Of a stretch of DNA of 64,000 nucleotides, positions 24,509 through 34,393 are shown piece after piece. The notes under the pieces were generated by a model. It saw nothing but the letters and a program-made list of their open reading frames with translations. It did not search any database and was not told the origin of the DNA. Within the stretch, counting starts at the first letter, position 1; the number at the start of each line of letters is the position of its first letter. The position numbers and the translations under genes are program-made. This DNA comes from an uncultured Hyphomicrobiales bacterium (GTDB taxonomy: Bacteria > Pseudomonadota > Alphaproteobacteria > Rhizobiales > Xanthobacteraceae): contig CAIRGJ010000024.1 of the NCBI GenBank assembly GCA_903878085.1, forward strand, positions 57,972 through 121,971. Reading direction: 5' to 3'.

Positions 24509-25266
24509 TTACTTCACGCTTGAGAAAAACCGCGACAGCCGGAAGCCCGACGGCCAAGTCCAGACCGGCTGGTTCCGCATCGCCAGATCCCACGAGCCGA
24601 CGATGCCGTCGACGCGGCCGACCAGATTGGCGACCGGCAGCATGCCGACGCCGCCGTCTCGCACAGGCACGCGGCTGTCGGCGGAGTTGTCGCGGTTGTC
24701 GCCCATGACGAACAGATGTTCGGGCGGCACCGCGGTCTCCGGCATATTGTCGAGCGAATTGAGCGCCGACAGTTTGAAAATTTCGTGCTCGCGATTGTCC
24801 AAGGTCTCGACGAAACGCGCCGCCGGAATCCGCGAGCCGTCCTCGACTTCCGATTGCCCGGCGCCGGCGGGACGAAGCTCGACCGGCTTGCCGTTGATCG
24901 AGACGCGGCCGTCGCGCAAGGCGATGCGGTCGCCGGGCAGGCCGATGACGCGCTTGACCCAGGTCTGGCTGCGGTCGCCCGGCCAGCGGAACACCACGAC
25001 GTCGCCGCGTTTCGGCAGCGCGCCGAAATAGCGTTCATTGGCCGGCAGCACGACGAAAGCGGGCAGCGAGGCGGCGTTGTAGCCATAGGGATATTTGGTC
25101 ACCAGCAATTCATCGCCGATCAGCAGCGTCGGCTCCATCGAGCCTGACGGTATGTAAAACGGCTCGGCGATCGCGGTCTTGGCCGCGGCCACCAGCAGTA
25201 CGATGCCGGCGATCTCGCCGATCGACTTCAGCAGATGATGTTTGCGTGGCGCGGTTGCGACAGCGG

Positions 25267-25270
<4 letters not shown>
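24509..25270 (-). CDS. lepB: Signal peptidase I
   Basis: A 253-residue S26A protease that cleaves signal peptides outside the inner membrane. One N-terminal membrane helix (about 17-35) is followed by the catalytic box PSGSMEPTLL (Ser44) and the lysine box TWVKRVIGLPGDRI (Lys106), then GDNRDNSADSRV near the C-terminus. The frame is open further upstream, but a GTG at 25270 overlaps the tldD stop as GTGA and gives the family length. Co-translation with tldD is likely. A second lepB gene elsewhere in the genome is possible, as rhizobia often have two. Confidence 0.92.
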
Positions 25271-26691
<1,421 letters not shown>

Positions 26692-26782
26692 GCGTTTCTC
26701 CGGTGGCGCCCTTAACGGTCTAGATAGGGCGTCCGGGCCGGTTTGGCGAGGGCGGGCGGGAGGGTTTGCCCAAGCCGCTCAC

Positions 26783-27466
26783 CTAGCGTTTGGCGCGCGT
26801 CGCCGTCCAGATGAGATGCTGCGCCCCGCCGCGCGGCCCCTTGGCGCGCAACGCAATCTCCTTCACGGCAAATTTCGTCTTGCGCAGCCGGGCCGCGAAC
26901 TCGGGATGCGGCGCCGACGACCAGATCGCCAGCACGCCGCCGGGACGCAAAGCCGCATGGGCGGCGCGCAATCCCTTTTCGTCATACAGTGCATCGTTGG
27001 CTTCGCGGCTGAGCCCTTCCGGCCCATTGTCGACATCGAGCAGGATGGCGTCGTAAGCCAACTTTCCGGCGCAGATCAATTCGCCGACATCCGTTTCGTG
27101 GATCGTGACGCGCGCGTCGTCGAGACAGCCGTCAAAAATTTCCGCCAGCGGACCGCGCCCCCATGCGACCACCGCCGGCACCAGTTCGGCGACTTCGATG
27201 CGGGCCTTTGGCCCCAGCACCTTGAGCGCCGCGCGCAAGGTGAAGCCCATCCCCAGGCCGCCGATCAGGATGCGCGGCTGCTTGGCGTCGCGCAGTCCAT
27301 CGCAGGCAATGGTCGCCAGCCCCTGCTCGGTGGCGCTGAGGCGGTTGCTCATCAACTGGTTGTCGCCCAGCATGATGACGAATTCGGCGCCGCGCTGTTT
27401 CAGGCGCAGTTCGTCGTTGCCGCCGCCGGGCACTTTCGCGGTATCGAGCAATTTCCAGGGAATCAT
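26783..27466 (-). CDS. Spermidine-synthase-like methyltransferase-fold protein
   Basis: A 227-residue Rossmann protein of the spermidine synthase-like type. Motif I is ILIGGLGMGFTLRAAL; the acidic loop VELVPAVV, LLDVDNGPEGL and LRPGGVLAIWSS follow in the usual order. It lacks the extra N-terminal beta domain of true spermidine synthases and the usual active-site aspartate is replaced within LDVDNG, so a different aminopropyl acceptor or no synthase activity is likely. Monocistronic by spacing (91 bp from tldD and 81 bp from the next gene). Confidence 0.75.
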   Translation of the reverse strand: MIPWKLLDTAKVPGGGNDELRLKQRGAEFVIMLGDNQLMSNRLSATEQGLATIACDGLRDAKQPRILIGGLGMGFTLRAALKVLGPKARIEVAELVPAVVAWGRGPLAEIFDGCLDDARVTIHETDVGELICAGKLAYDAILLDVDNGPEGLSREANDALYDEKGLRAAHAALRPGGVLAIWSSAPHPEFAARLRKTKFAVKEIALRAKGPRGGAQHLIWTATRAKR

Positions 27467-27547
27467 GGCGCCGTTCTACCCGCTTGGCGCGGCCGCAAAC
27501 AAGGACGCGTGACGTGAGGGTTGCTCACGCCACGCGCATGTCGCTCT

Positions 27548-28627
27548 TTAGGCCGTCAGCGCTGGGTAGTCGGTGTAGCCCTTCGCGCCCGGCGTATAGA
27601 AGGTGCTGGCGTCGAAGGCGTTCAGCGCAGACTTGTCCTTTAAGCGCGCGACCAGGTCCGGGTTGGCCAGGAACGGCTTGCCGAAGGCGATGAGGTCGGC
27701 CTTGCCCGCCGCCAGATCGGCTTCGGCGCGCGCGGCGTCGTAGCCGCCCGACAAGATCAGCGTGCGCTTGAAGGTCTTGCGGAAGGTGGCCTTGATCGAG
27801 TCCGGCACGACCGGTGCGCCGGCGGCGGAATGATCGACCAGGTGGATATAGACCAGCCCGAGCGCGTTGAGCTTTTCCGCCAGATAGGCGTAATCCGCTT
27901 CGATCTCCGGGTAGAGCGGCATGTCGTTGAAGACGCCGAACGGCGACAGACGGATGCCGACTTTGTCCTTGCCTATGGCCGCAGCGGTCGCTTCAGCGAC
28001 TTCGAGCACGAAGCGCGCGCGGTTCTCGATGGAGCCGCCATATTGGTCGGTGCGCTGGTTGGAATTCGGCCGGATGAACTGCTCGAGCAGATAGCCGTTC
28101 GCGCCATGCAATTCGATGCCGTCGAAGCCCGCCTTCACCGCGTTGGTGGCGGCGTTCACGTATTCAGCCGTCGTCGCCATGATGTCGGCTTCGGTCATCG
28201 CCTCCGGCGTGGGATGCGCCTTGAGGCCTTCGGCGTCGGTGAACATCTGGCCGGCCGCCGCGATCGCGGAAGGCGCCAGCACTTTCGCGCCCGCCGGCAA
28301 GTTGAGCTGATGGCCGATACGCCCGGTGTGCATCAACTGGACGAACATCTTGGCGCCGCGCGCGTGAACCGCGTCGGTGATCTTTTTCCAGCCCGCGACC
28401 TGTGCGTCCGAAAAGATCCCGGGAATGCGCGGATAGCCCAAGCCGTTGGGCGAGGGCGAGGTGCCTTCGGTAACGATCATGCCGGCGGAGGCACGCTGGC
28501 TGTAATATTCCACCATCAGATCGTTGGGCACGTTGCCCAGGGCGCGGCTGCGCGTCAGGGGGCACATCACCATGTGATTTTGCAGCGTCAGCGGGCCCAG
28601 CGTGGCCTTTGAAAACAACAGTGACAT
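27548..28627 (-). CDS. Alkene reductase, old yellow enzyme family (NemA-like)
   Basis: A 359-residue FMN TIM barrel that reduces activated C=C bonds with NAD(P)H and often detoxifies electrophiles. The opening LFSKATLGPLTLQNHMVMCPLTRSRA, the active-site HGANGYLLEQFIRPNSNQRTD with His/Asn pair, and LILSGGYD near the phosphate loop are classical. The frame is open to 28855, but ATG 28627 preceded by AAGGATC gives the family start MSLLFSKAT. It is divergent from the MDR reductase gene at 28815. Confidence 0.94.
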   Translation of the reverse strand: MSLLFSKATLGPLTLQNHMVMCPLTRSRALGNVPNDLMVEYYSQRASAGMIVTEGTSPSPNGLGYPRIPGIFSDAQVAGWKKITDAVHARGAKMFVQLMHTGRIGHQLNLPAGAKVLAPSAIAAAGQMFTDAEGLKAHPTPEAMTEADIMATTAEYVNAATNAVKAGFDGIELHGANGYLLEQFIRPNSNQRTDQYGGSIENRARFVLEVAEATAAAIGKDKVGIRLSPFGVFNDMPLYPEIEADYAYLAEKLNALGLVYIHLVDHSAAGAPVVPDSIKATFRKTFKRTLILSGGYDAARAEADLAAGKADLIAFGKPFLANPDLVARLKDKSALNAFDASTFYTPGAKGYTDYPALTA

Positions 28628-28814
28628 TCGTGATCCTTCTGGGGACAGGTCCCCCACTCGTGAACGGGCATAGCGCAGATGACATGGGGAAAGTGGAGGC
28701 AAACCACAAGCGGCTGCTCTTAAGACAAAAGCCGGTATCATCGCTGTGCCTATGCTATTGGCATCGGGCGGAGACCGCGCTATCGCCAGTCCCCGCTCAT
28801 TTCGGAGAACGATC

Positions 28815-29735
28815 ATGAAGGCTGTGTTGCTGAACGAGCATGGTGGCGCGGACAATCTGCATCTCGGCGACGCCCCGGACCCGGTGGCCGGTGCCGGCGA
28901 GATCGTGGTCGATATTCATGCCGCCTCCGTCAATGGCGCCGATCCCAAGGTTCGTGTCGGCAATGGCCGCTACAAGCTCGACAAATTCCCGCACATCCTC
29001 GGCCGTGACTTTTCCGGCATCGTCAGCCAGGTCGGCGCGGGGGTCACCGATTTCGCCGTCGGCGATGCGGTGTTCGGCGTCACCGAGCAGGGCATCGAAG
29101 GCGCCTATGCGGAAAAGATCGCGATCAATGCCGCCATTGTTGCCAAGAAGCCGGACAGCCTCAGCCACGACGATGCGGCGGCGCTCGGCCTCGTCAGCCT
29201 CACGGCGTTGACGGCGATCGAGGACACCGCGCATCTCAAGGCAGGCCAGACCATTCTCATTCAAGGCGGCGCCGGCGGCGTGGCCGGCTTTGCCGTGCAA
29301 CTCGCCAAGCATCTCGGCGCCAAAGTGATCGCCACGGCCAGCGCCGGCAATCATGCTTACGTGCGCGGCCTCGGCGCCGATCAGGTCATCGACTACAACA
29401 AGGAAGACTTCACCAAGATCGGGCCGATCTGCGACGTGGTGTTCGACACCGTCGGCGGCGGCGTGCGCGCCGGTTCGTACAAGGTGCTGAAATCCGGCGG
29501 CAGACTGGTCTGGATATCACTGGGACCGGAAGGCGTTACCCGCGCCGACGTCGAGACGCTCAAGCCCGACGTCAAGCGCGATCGCGCGCATCTCTTGCGC
29601 CTGCTGGAGCTGCTTAAAGTTGGCGCGGTGAAGCCGCCTGCGATCACGTTCTACAAGCTGAGCCAGGCGGCCGAGGCGCACAAGGTGAGCGAAGCGCGCC
29701 ACCTGCAAGGCAAGCTGGTGTTCGACGTGTGCTGA
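28815..29735 (+). CDS. NADP-dependent MDR oxidoreductase (quinone-reductase-like)
   Basis: A 306-residue zinc-free MDR enzyme. The GroES-like domain opens MKAVLLNEHGGADNL, and the nucleotide motif AGGVAG lies in ILIQGGAGGVAGFAVQLAKHLGAKVIA. Related proteins reduce quinones or enals with NADPH. An upstream start at 28746 is open but the ATG at 28815 is preceded by GGAGAACG and matches the family. Its last 37 codons have a diverged second copy at 30246-30359, a sign of local duplication. Confidence 0.93.
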   Translation: MKAVLLNEHGGADNLHLGDAPDPVAGAGEIVVDIHAASVNGADPKVRVGNGRYKLDKFPHILGRDFSGIVSQVGAGVTDFAVGDAVFGVTEQGIEGAYAEKIAINAAIVAKKPDSLSHDDAAALGLVSLTALTAIEDTAHLKAGQTILIQGGAGGVAGFAVQLAKHLGAKVIATASAGNHAYVRGLGADQVIDYNKEDFTKIGPICDVVFDTVGGGVRAGSYKVLKSGGRLVWISLGPEGVTRADVETLKPDVKRDRAHLLRLLELLKVGAVKPPAITFYKLSQAAEAHKVSEARHLQGKLVFDVC

Positions 29736-29755
29736 CCGCGATCGCAGACGCTGGA

Positions 29756-30124
29756 TCAGGCGGCCGAAACCGCCGGCGCGCTCACCGGCTTGTTGAACTG
29801 TTCGAACGCATCGATGGCGTGGCTCGCGTACATCACCGAGGGTCCCGCGCCCATATAGATCGCCATGCCGAGCGTCTCGTCGATTTCTGCGCACGACGCG
29901 CCGTGCTCCATTGCCGCCTTGACGTGAAAACCGATGCAATCGTCGCAGCGGATGGCAACCGCAATGCCGAGCGCGATCAGCTCCTTGGCCTTGGCGTCAA
30001 GCGCCTTCGGCGCCAGCGCCGCTTGTGCCAGGCCGGAAAATGCTTTCATGACCTCAGGCGTGCCGCTTCTCAAGGTCCGCAACTGCCCGGTCAGTTCCTT
30101 GTTGTGCTCCGGCCAATTCGTCAT
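29756..30124 (-). CDS. Carboxymuconolactone decarboxylase / AhpD-like protein
   Basis: A 122-residue all-helical CMD protein. The redox motif CDDCIGFHVKAA (CxxC followed by His) is the AhpD active site. Such proteins act as alkylhydroperoxidases or as subunits of a decarboxylase-like hexamer. The open frame begins at 30157, but ATG 30124 is preceded by GGAGATGGC and gives a more typical N-terminus (MTNWPEHNK). It faces the MDR gene tail-to-tail with 20 bp between stops. The C-terminal tail is Ala/Pro-rich. Confidence 0.9.
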   Translation of the reverse strand: MTNWPEHNKELTGQLRTLRSGTPEVMKAFSGLAQAALAPKALDAKAKELIALGIAVAIRCDDCIGFHVKAAMEHGASCAEIDETLGMAIYMGAGPSVMYASHAIDAFEQFNKPVSAPAVSAA

Positions 30125-30212
30125 GCTGCCATCTCCATGGTTCGCCGCACGCGCCATCCAGGCGCGCCGCGCCTTTTGGTATTCATATTTTAATATGTAT
30201 AGCGGTGCTGGG

Positions 30213-30359
30213 ATGGTCGACGTTGATCTCGATCAAATCGGAAGCGGCGCGGTGAAGCCGCCCGCGATTAGGCACTACAAGCTCAGCCAAGCGGTCGAGG
30301 CGCATCGCCTCAGCGAAGCGTGCCAACTACAGGGCAAGCTGGTGCTTGAGGTGCACTGA
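30213..30359 (+). pseudogene. Remnant of a second MDR oxidoreductase C-terminus
   Basis: Forty-eight codons from an ATG at 30213. From 30246 the peptide GAVKPPAIRHYKLSQAVEAH onwards aligns without gaps to the last 37 residues of the MDR protein at 28815-29735 (27 of 37 identical by eye). The catalytic and nucleotide-binding parts are absent. This looks like the end of a duplicated or horizontally acquired paralog left behind by a deletion. A short AT-rich run (30181-30200) marks its left edge. Confidence 0.8.
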
Positions 30360-30364
30360 GGCGC

Positions 30365-30510
30365 GGACTCACGAATTCGGTATGTTTAGCGCGGCTGGCT
30401 GTATGTCCGCTTCTATCCCGAGAGCGACCGTTGTGCGGACATTCCGAAAGTGTCGCTAAGGGCCAATACCGGACATTGAGAAGGTCGCCTGCGAGATTGC
30501 GGGAGTTACC
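30365..30510. repeat. Degenerate NVRYWPLA-type intergenic element
   Basis: Antisense translation gives NVRYWPLATLSECPHNGRS, a phrase I recall as a frequent spurious peptide from repeated intergenic DNA in Rhizobiales. The plus strand carries TGTCCGCTTCTATCC, GTGCGGACATTCCG and ACCGGACATTGAG, i.e. diverged repeats of a (T/A)GTCCG core. A related fragment seems to lie at 33410-33545. This fills the space between the MDR remnant and the AraC gene together with the AT-rich 5' leader of the latter. Confidence 0.5.
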
Positions 30511-30604
30511 CCTCACATGATCTATTCTTTAGTTGTCTAGTCGGATGGATCGTCTAACAATGACGCGCTTGAGGCCGAGCAGCCCCGCTAGGGAGCCGAC
30601 GATA

Positions 30605-31639
30605 ATGACCGAGGCGGGCCCCAATGATAAAGTTTACCCGGTCGTCAAGCTGGTAGCGATTCTGGAGGCACTCGCGACGGAAGGGATTTCGTCTGCGGAT
30701 GCACTCAAGGGCTTCGCCCTATCCAGGGACGCCATTTCTTCGCCTGCGACGCGCGTCTCGCTGAATCAGGTCATCGAGTTCTATCGTAACGCCGCCAAGC
30801 TTTCACGCGACCCTCATTTTGCCTTGCACACCGGCCTGCGCTTGAACGTTTCTGCCCACGGAATGTATGGCTTCGGGATTCTGAGCAGCACGAATTATCG
30901 TCAAACGATGAATTTTGCGATGAAGTACCACCAGCTGGCGACGCCGCTCATCACAATCAATTTCAAAGAGCAGAGCGGTTGTGGCATTTGGACATTCATG
31001 CCTTTGCCGGATGTACGCATCGATGCTCGCCTTTACAAATTTATCGTGGAGATGCAATTCGGTATTATTCTGTCGTTGCACCGCGATGTCATGGGACCCT
31101 CGTTTGTGGCGCGTGAAATTCATGTCACCTACGACCCGCCGGCCGACGCGCCGAACTATCCAGATATCTTCGGCTCACCGGTGTTATTCGGCCAATCGGA
31201 GAATGCGCTTCTTTTCGACGCGGCCTGGCTCGATGGCACGCCAAATCTTGGAAATGAGAACAGCTACGCGACGGTGGTCGCGTTGTGTGATGGGCTAATG
31301 GAGGAATTCAGGCTGCGCACCGGATTAGTTGGAAAGGTCCGGCGAGCGGTTATGATCAATCTAATGCGCCCCACGAATTTCGATGACGTCGCAAAGAGCC
31401 TGAACATGAGTGCGCGGTCGTTGCGGCGAAAGCTGCAGGAAGAGGGCGCATCCTTCCGTATGCTAGTCGACGAACTGCGAAAGGACATCGCAATCAAATA
31501 TTTGCGTGATACCGACCTGACCGTTGAAGATATCGCTGAGGCATTAGGCTTCAGCGACGCAGCCAACTTTCGCCACGCGTTTCGGCGCTGGACCAAAGGA
31601 ACGCCGCACGAGTTCAGAGGAATTTCGGGGAAAGGCTAA
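30605..31639 (+). CDS. AraC family transcriptional regulator
   Basis: A 344-residue regulator with an arabinose-binding-type ligand domain (PF12625-like; ~residues 10-200) and an AraC HTH at the C-terminus (FDDVAKSLNMSARSLRRKLQEEGASFR ... DIAEALGFSDAANFRHAFRRWTKGTPHEFR). Starts upstream at 30533 (TTG), 30545 and 30560 are open, but ATG 30605 follows AGGGAGCCGAC and fits the domain. Codon usage is less GC-rich than neighbours, hinting at transfer. The ligand and target are not visible. Confidence 0.9.
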   Translation: MTEAGPNDKVYPVVKLVAILEALATEGISSADALKGFALSRDAISSPATRVSLNQVIEFYRNAAKLSRDPHFALHTGLRLNVSAHGMYGFGILSSTNYRQTMNFAMKYHQLATPLITINFKEQSGCGIWTFMPLPDVRIDARLYKFIVEMQFGIILSLHRDVMGPSFVAREIHVTYDPPADAPNYPDIFGSPVLFGQSENALLFDAAWLDGTPNLGNENSYATVVALCDGLMEEFRLRTGLVGKVRRAVMINLMRPTNFDDVAKSLNMSARSLRRKLQEEGASFRMLVDELRKDIAIKYLRDTDLTVEDIAEALGFSDAANFRHAFRRWTKGTPHEFRGISGKG

Positions 31640-31778
31640 ATTCAATTTTTTGATTTCCGAGTATTGGCCGAATTTCACCGATTGTTGGCCACATCAAACC
31701 TTAAGTTACCGTAGACCGCGCCTAGATATCGTGCGCGCCGCCAAACTCATTCGTGGTGTTCCCGGTAGCTGAACCTCA

Positions 31779-32078
31779 ATGTCCGATTCTAAAAACAATA
31801 TTTCTCAGCAAGAAGCAGCTGCATTTCAGGCGCTAAAACAAGAAATTGAGCGCCTTCGAGACTTGGTTGTTTCGCTCACCGCATCGCTCCAGCGAGCGAT
31901 CGCACTCGATTCGATTGGTGACCATCGTTCGGCTAGCAGCGCAGATGCCGAGCACCTTCTACGGAACGCGGATGAATGTTTCGGCTGCGCGAGGCAGTTG
32001 GAAGCGGCAGGACATGAATTTATGAAGAAAGCTGTTGAAATCGAGACGATTGTTCAGCGCCGGAAATGGAAAAAATAA
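31779..32078 (+). CDS. Hypothetical coiled-coil protein
   Basis: A 99-residue hydrophilic protein with no recognised family. The N-terminal half (residues 12-45) is a likely coiled coil (AFQALKQEIERLRDLVVSLTASLQ). The second half contains DECFGCARQLEAAGHEF, with two cysteines three apart, and ends in a basic RRKWKK. Codon usage is relatively AT-rich, like the AraC gene, and no obvious ribosome-binding site precedes the ATG. It may belong with the neighbouring acquired genes. Confidence 0.55.
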   Translation: MSDSKNNISQQEAAAFQALKQEIERLRDLVVSLTASLQRAIALDSIGDHRSASSADAEHLLRNADECFGCARQLEAAGHEFMKKAVEIETIVQRRKWKK

Positions 32079-32206
32079 CTTCCAAAGCCGGCGGTTCGAA
32101 CGATTGGCCGAAACTCACCGGCCCCTGGCCGGAGCCAACCGTTTCATTGCGCAGGGGATGGCCTAGTTCCAATGGTGTTGAACAACCAGCAAACAGGAGA
32201 CCCACC

Positions 32207-32623
32207 ATGGGCCAGCAAATCGATCAGTTCTGCGAAAATCTTCGTCAAAAGCTCACCATGACCGACGCCGGTCTGGAAGGCCTGAAGACCAAGATCGACA
32301 ACAAAGCCGCGAGCGTCGAGCAAGACGTTCAAAGTCATTTGGACCGAGTGCACAATCGCATCGAGCAGGAGCGCACCAAGGTGTCGGCGGCACAAGCCGA
32401 CATGAAGAATTGGCTGGAGGAGCGTAAGGCGGTCACCAGCGACAAGATCGCCGAATGGAAGACCAAGCGTGAAATCGGCAAGCTGCAGGGCCGCGCCGGT
32501 CATGCCGAGCGTTACGCAGCTGCGGCGGTCGATGTCGCGGTCGCGGCGGTGGACGAGGCTGAGCAGGCCTCACTCGAAGCTTGGCTGGCGCGCAAGGATG
32601 CCAACCACGCGCAAGCCAAATAG
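32207..32623 (+). CDS. Hypothetical coiled-coil protein, possibly stress-related
   Basis: A 138-residue, highly charged helical protein (MGQQIDQFCENLRQKLTMTD ...). Heptad-like runs around residues 20-90 predict a coiled coil; the end is Ala/Val-rich. AGGAGACCCACC before the ATG is an excellent ribosome-binding site, so the earlier start at 32066 is unlikely. It lies 140 bp before the HdeD gene on the same strand, which suggests a linked role in envelope or acid stress. No family is recognised. Confidence 0.7.
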   Translation: MGQQIDQFCENLRQKLTMTDAGLEGLKTKIDNKAASVEQDVQSHLDRVHNRIEQERTKVSAAQADMKNWLEERKAVTSDKIAEWKTKREIGKLQGRAGHAERYAAAAVDVAVAAVDEAEQASLEAWLARKDANHAQAK

Positions 32624-32763
32624 GCCGAAACCGGCACGCACCGCGACAGCGGCGCGACAATCACACTTGAGCAACGCGAGATTTCGAGCGCTTGGCCCAG
32701 AGGGCCGAAGCCTCCTAAGCGGCCAAGCGCTCGGATATCGCAATCAATCAATCGGAGAGTAAG

Positions 32764-33369
32764 ATGACTACCATAGATCCAAATCTCATCGAAATGCCAC
32801 GCACACTCAGCGAGACATTGCGGGCTCACTGGCGTCTGTTCTTGTTTCAGGGCGTGGTCATGATCGTCCTCGGCGTCCTCGCCATCGCTGCCCCGGTCTT
32901 GGCGACCCTTGCGTTCGATATCTTTGTCGGATGGCTGTTCCTGATCAGCGGCGTGGTCGGCCTCGTTGCCATGTTCTCGGCGCGGAATATTCCCGGGTTC
33001 TTGTGGACCTTCGTCACTGCCTTGCTGTCCATCGTCGTCGGCGGGCTACTGCTGTGGGATCCGCTTGAAGGAGCATGGTCATTGACCATCCTGTTGACCG
33101 CCTTTTTCATCGTCGAAGGCATTTTCCAGGCGGTGGCCGCACTCATCTATCGTGATGAGGTGCCTGGATCATGGGGCTGGATGTTCGTAAGTGGCCTTGC
33201 CGACCTCGCACTCGGCGCGATCATCATCATGGGATGGCCGGGCAGCGTGGTGTGGGTTCTTGGTCTGCTCGTCGGCATCAACCTGCTGACATCAGGCTGG
33301 GCCATCGTAATGGTGGCGCTTGGAGCGCGAAAGATCGTTCGACCGCCAATGGCGGTCGCGCAACACTGA
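32764..33369 (+). CDS. HdeD family acid-resistance membrane protein (DUF308)
   Basis: A 201-residue inner-membrane protein with six predicted helices arranged as DUF308 repeats (GVVMIVLGVLAIAAPVLATLAFDIFVGWLFL; WDPLEGAWSLTILLTAFFIVEGIFQ; GLADLALGAIIIMGWPGSVVWVLG). HdeD protects E. coli cells from acid at high density; function in alphaproteobacteria is inferred. GGAGAG before the ATG. A likely partner is the coiled-coil protein encoded just upstream. Confidence 0.92.
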   Translation: MTTIDPNLIEMPRTLSETLRAHWRLFLFQGVVMIVLGVLAIAAPVLATLAFDIFVGWLFLISGVVGLVAMFSARNIPGFLWTFVTALLSIVVGGLLLWDPLEGAWSLTILLTAFFIVEGIFQAVAALIYRDEVPGSWGWMFVSGLADLALGAIIIMGWPGSVVWVLGLLVGINLLTSGWAIVMVALGARKIVRPPMAVAQH

Positions 33370-33409
33370 GCCATCCGAAACTACGGCCGGCCGACTTCAG
33401 GCGATGCCT

Positions 33410-33545
33410 TTCCGTGTCTGGTTTGCCGTTCGATGCAAAACCGTACCGAGCCCGCGACGAAATGGCCCGCTCTTGTCCGCTTCGGGTCATTCGCGCTGTT
33501 GGCTCGGTTCAGCCATGTCCGGTTTGCTCCAGTAGCGACACTACT
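33410..33545. repeat. Fragment of degenerate GTCCG-rich intergenic repeat
   Basis: Between HdeD and the convergent hydratase gene, the stretch contains TGTCTGGTTTGCCGTTCGATG, CTTGTCCGCTTCGGGTC and CCATGTCCGGTTTGCTCC. It shares TGTCCGCTTC with the element at 30365-30510. No gene is evident from 33370 to 33622. Identification as the same family is tentative. Confidence 0.35.
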
Positions 33546-33622
33546 CGGCGCCGCCGGCAATGCCGAATATTGGACCCAGTCGTCCGAGTTGTGGGCGTGG
33601 CTACGTGTTTAAGAGTCGCGCC

Positions 33623-34330
33623 CTAGTCCCGCGCAAAACTCACACTCACCTCGCCGATCGGATCGAGCGCGTGGGTGATGTCGGTTTCGTCCGCCTCGAT
33701 CATGACCGGCGGCGTGATCGAGCCGGTGATGATGACGTCGCCGGCCGACAGCTTCTCGCCGAAGGCCGCCAGCGTGTTGGCGACGTGCGCGACGATGTCG
33801 GGCAGCTTGCCGGTCAGCGCCTCGGGGTCGGTGGTGTTCGCCGTCTGCGCGCCGCGCCGGATCAGGCGCGAGGTCAATCCGGCGGTCGAGCCGCCGAACC
33901 GGGTGTTGCCGCAGAGAATGACGTAGCGCTGATAGATGTCGCCTTCGAGCACGGCGTCGATATTGTCGGGCGTCGGCACGGGATCGAGATCGGCCAGCTC
34001 GATGGCGGGGAAAATTTCTTTCACCGCCGCCAGCGCTGCGTCGGGCGTCGCGCCGCCGCGCAGGTCGCTCATCATCCGCACGCAGATTTCAGGCTCGGCC
34101 ACCGGCTTGACCCAGCCGTCCAGCGACACCGTCGAGCCCGACAGCAGCAGCGCGCGCTGCATCAGATAGCCGACGATCGGCGCGGTGATGCCGACCTTTT
34201 GCATGCTGGCCGGCGCGCCGAGGCCGACCTTCCAGCCGAGCGGCCGCTCACCGGCGGCGATGCGGGCGCGCCGCTTCGCCAACTGCAGCGGCATGCCCTT
34301 TTGAATCAGCGGATGGTCCCAGGCGTTCAT
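33623..34330 (-). CDS. 2-keto-4-pentenoate hydratase (FAH superfamily)
   Basis: A 235-residue hydratase-type member of the fumarylacetoacetate hydrolase superfamily. It matches the MhpD/DmpE group: RRARIAAGERPLGWKVGLGAPASMQ near the N-terminus, EPEICVRM as the metal-binding EPE motif, and GDVIITGSITPP near the C-terminus. These enzymes add water to 2-oxopent-4-enoate after meta-cleavage of aromatic rings. It is third in a minus-strand group with a hydroxyacid dehydrogenase and a cupin; a REP-like palindrome (34345-34393) separates it from the cupin gene. Confidence 0.88.
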   Translation of the reverse strand: MNAWDHPLIQKGMPLQLAKRRARIAAGERPLGWKVGLGAPASMQKVGITAPIVGYLMQRALLLSGSTVSLDGWVKPVAEPEICVRMMSDLRGGATPDAALAAVKEIFPAIELADLDPVPTPDNIDAVLEGDIYQRYVILCGNTRFGGSTAGLTSRLIRRGAQTANTTDPEALTGKLPDIVAHVANTLAAFGEKLSAGDVIITGSITPPVMIEADETDITHALDPIGEVSVSFARD

Positions 34331-34344
34331 TACATTCTACCTTT

Positions 34345-34393
34345 GCGCATGATCTTGTCCGAAAACCGGTTCCCACTTTTCGGGATCATGCGC
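34345..34393 (-). repeat. REP-like palindromic element, copy 2
   Basis: Same 49-bp palindrome as at 3369, in opposite orientation: GCGCATGATC ... CCGGTTCCCACTTTTCGG ... GATCATGCGC. It occupies the gap between the cupin stop (34386; overlapping by 8 bases) and the hydratase start (34330), so the cupin reading frame ends inside the element. Confidence 0.9.

Noticed and set aside
32080..32130. T-loop-like GGTTCGAACGA, possible tRNA
   Set aside because: No acceptor stem, anticodon arm or D-arm can be drawn around it.
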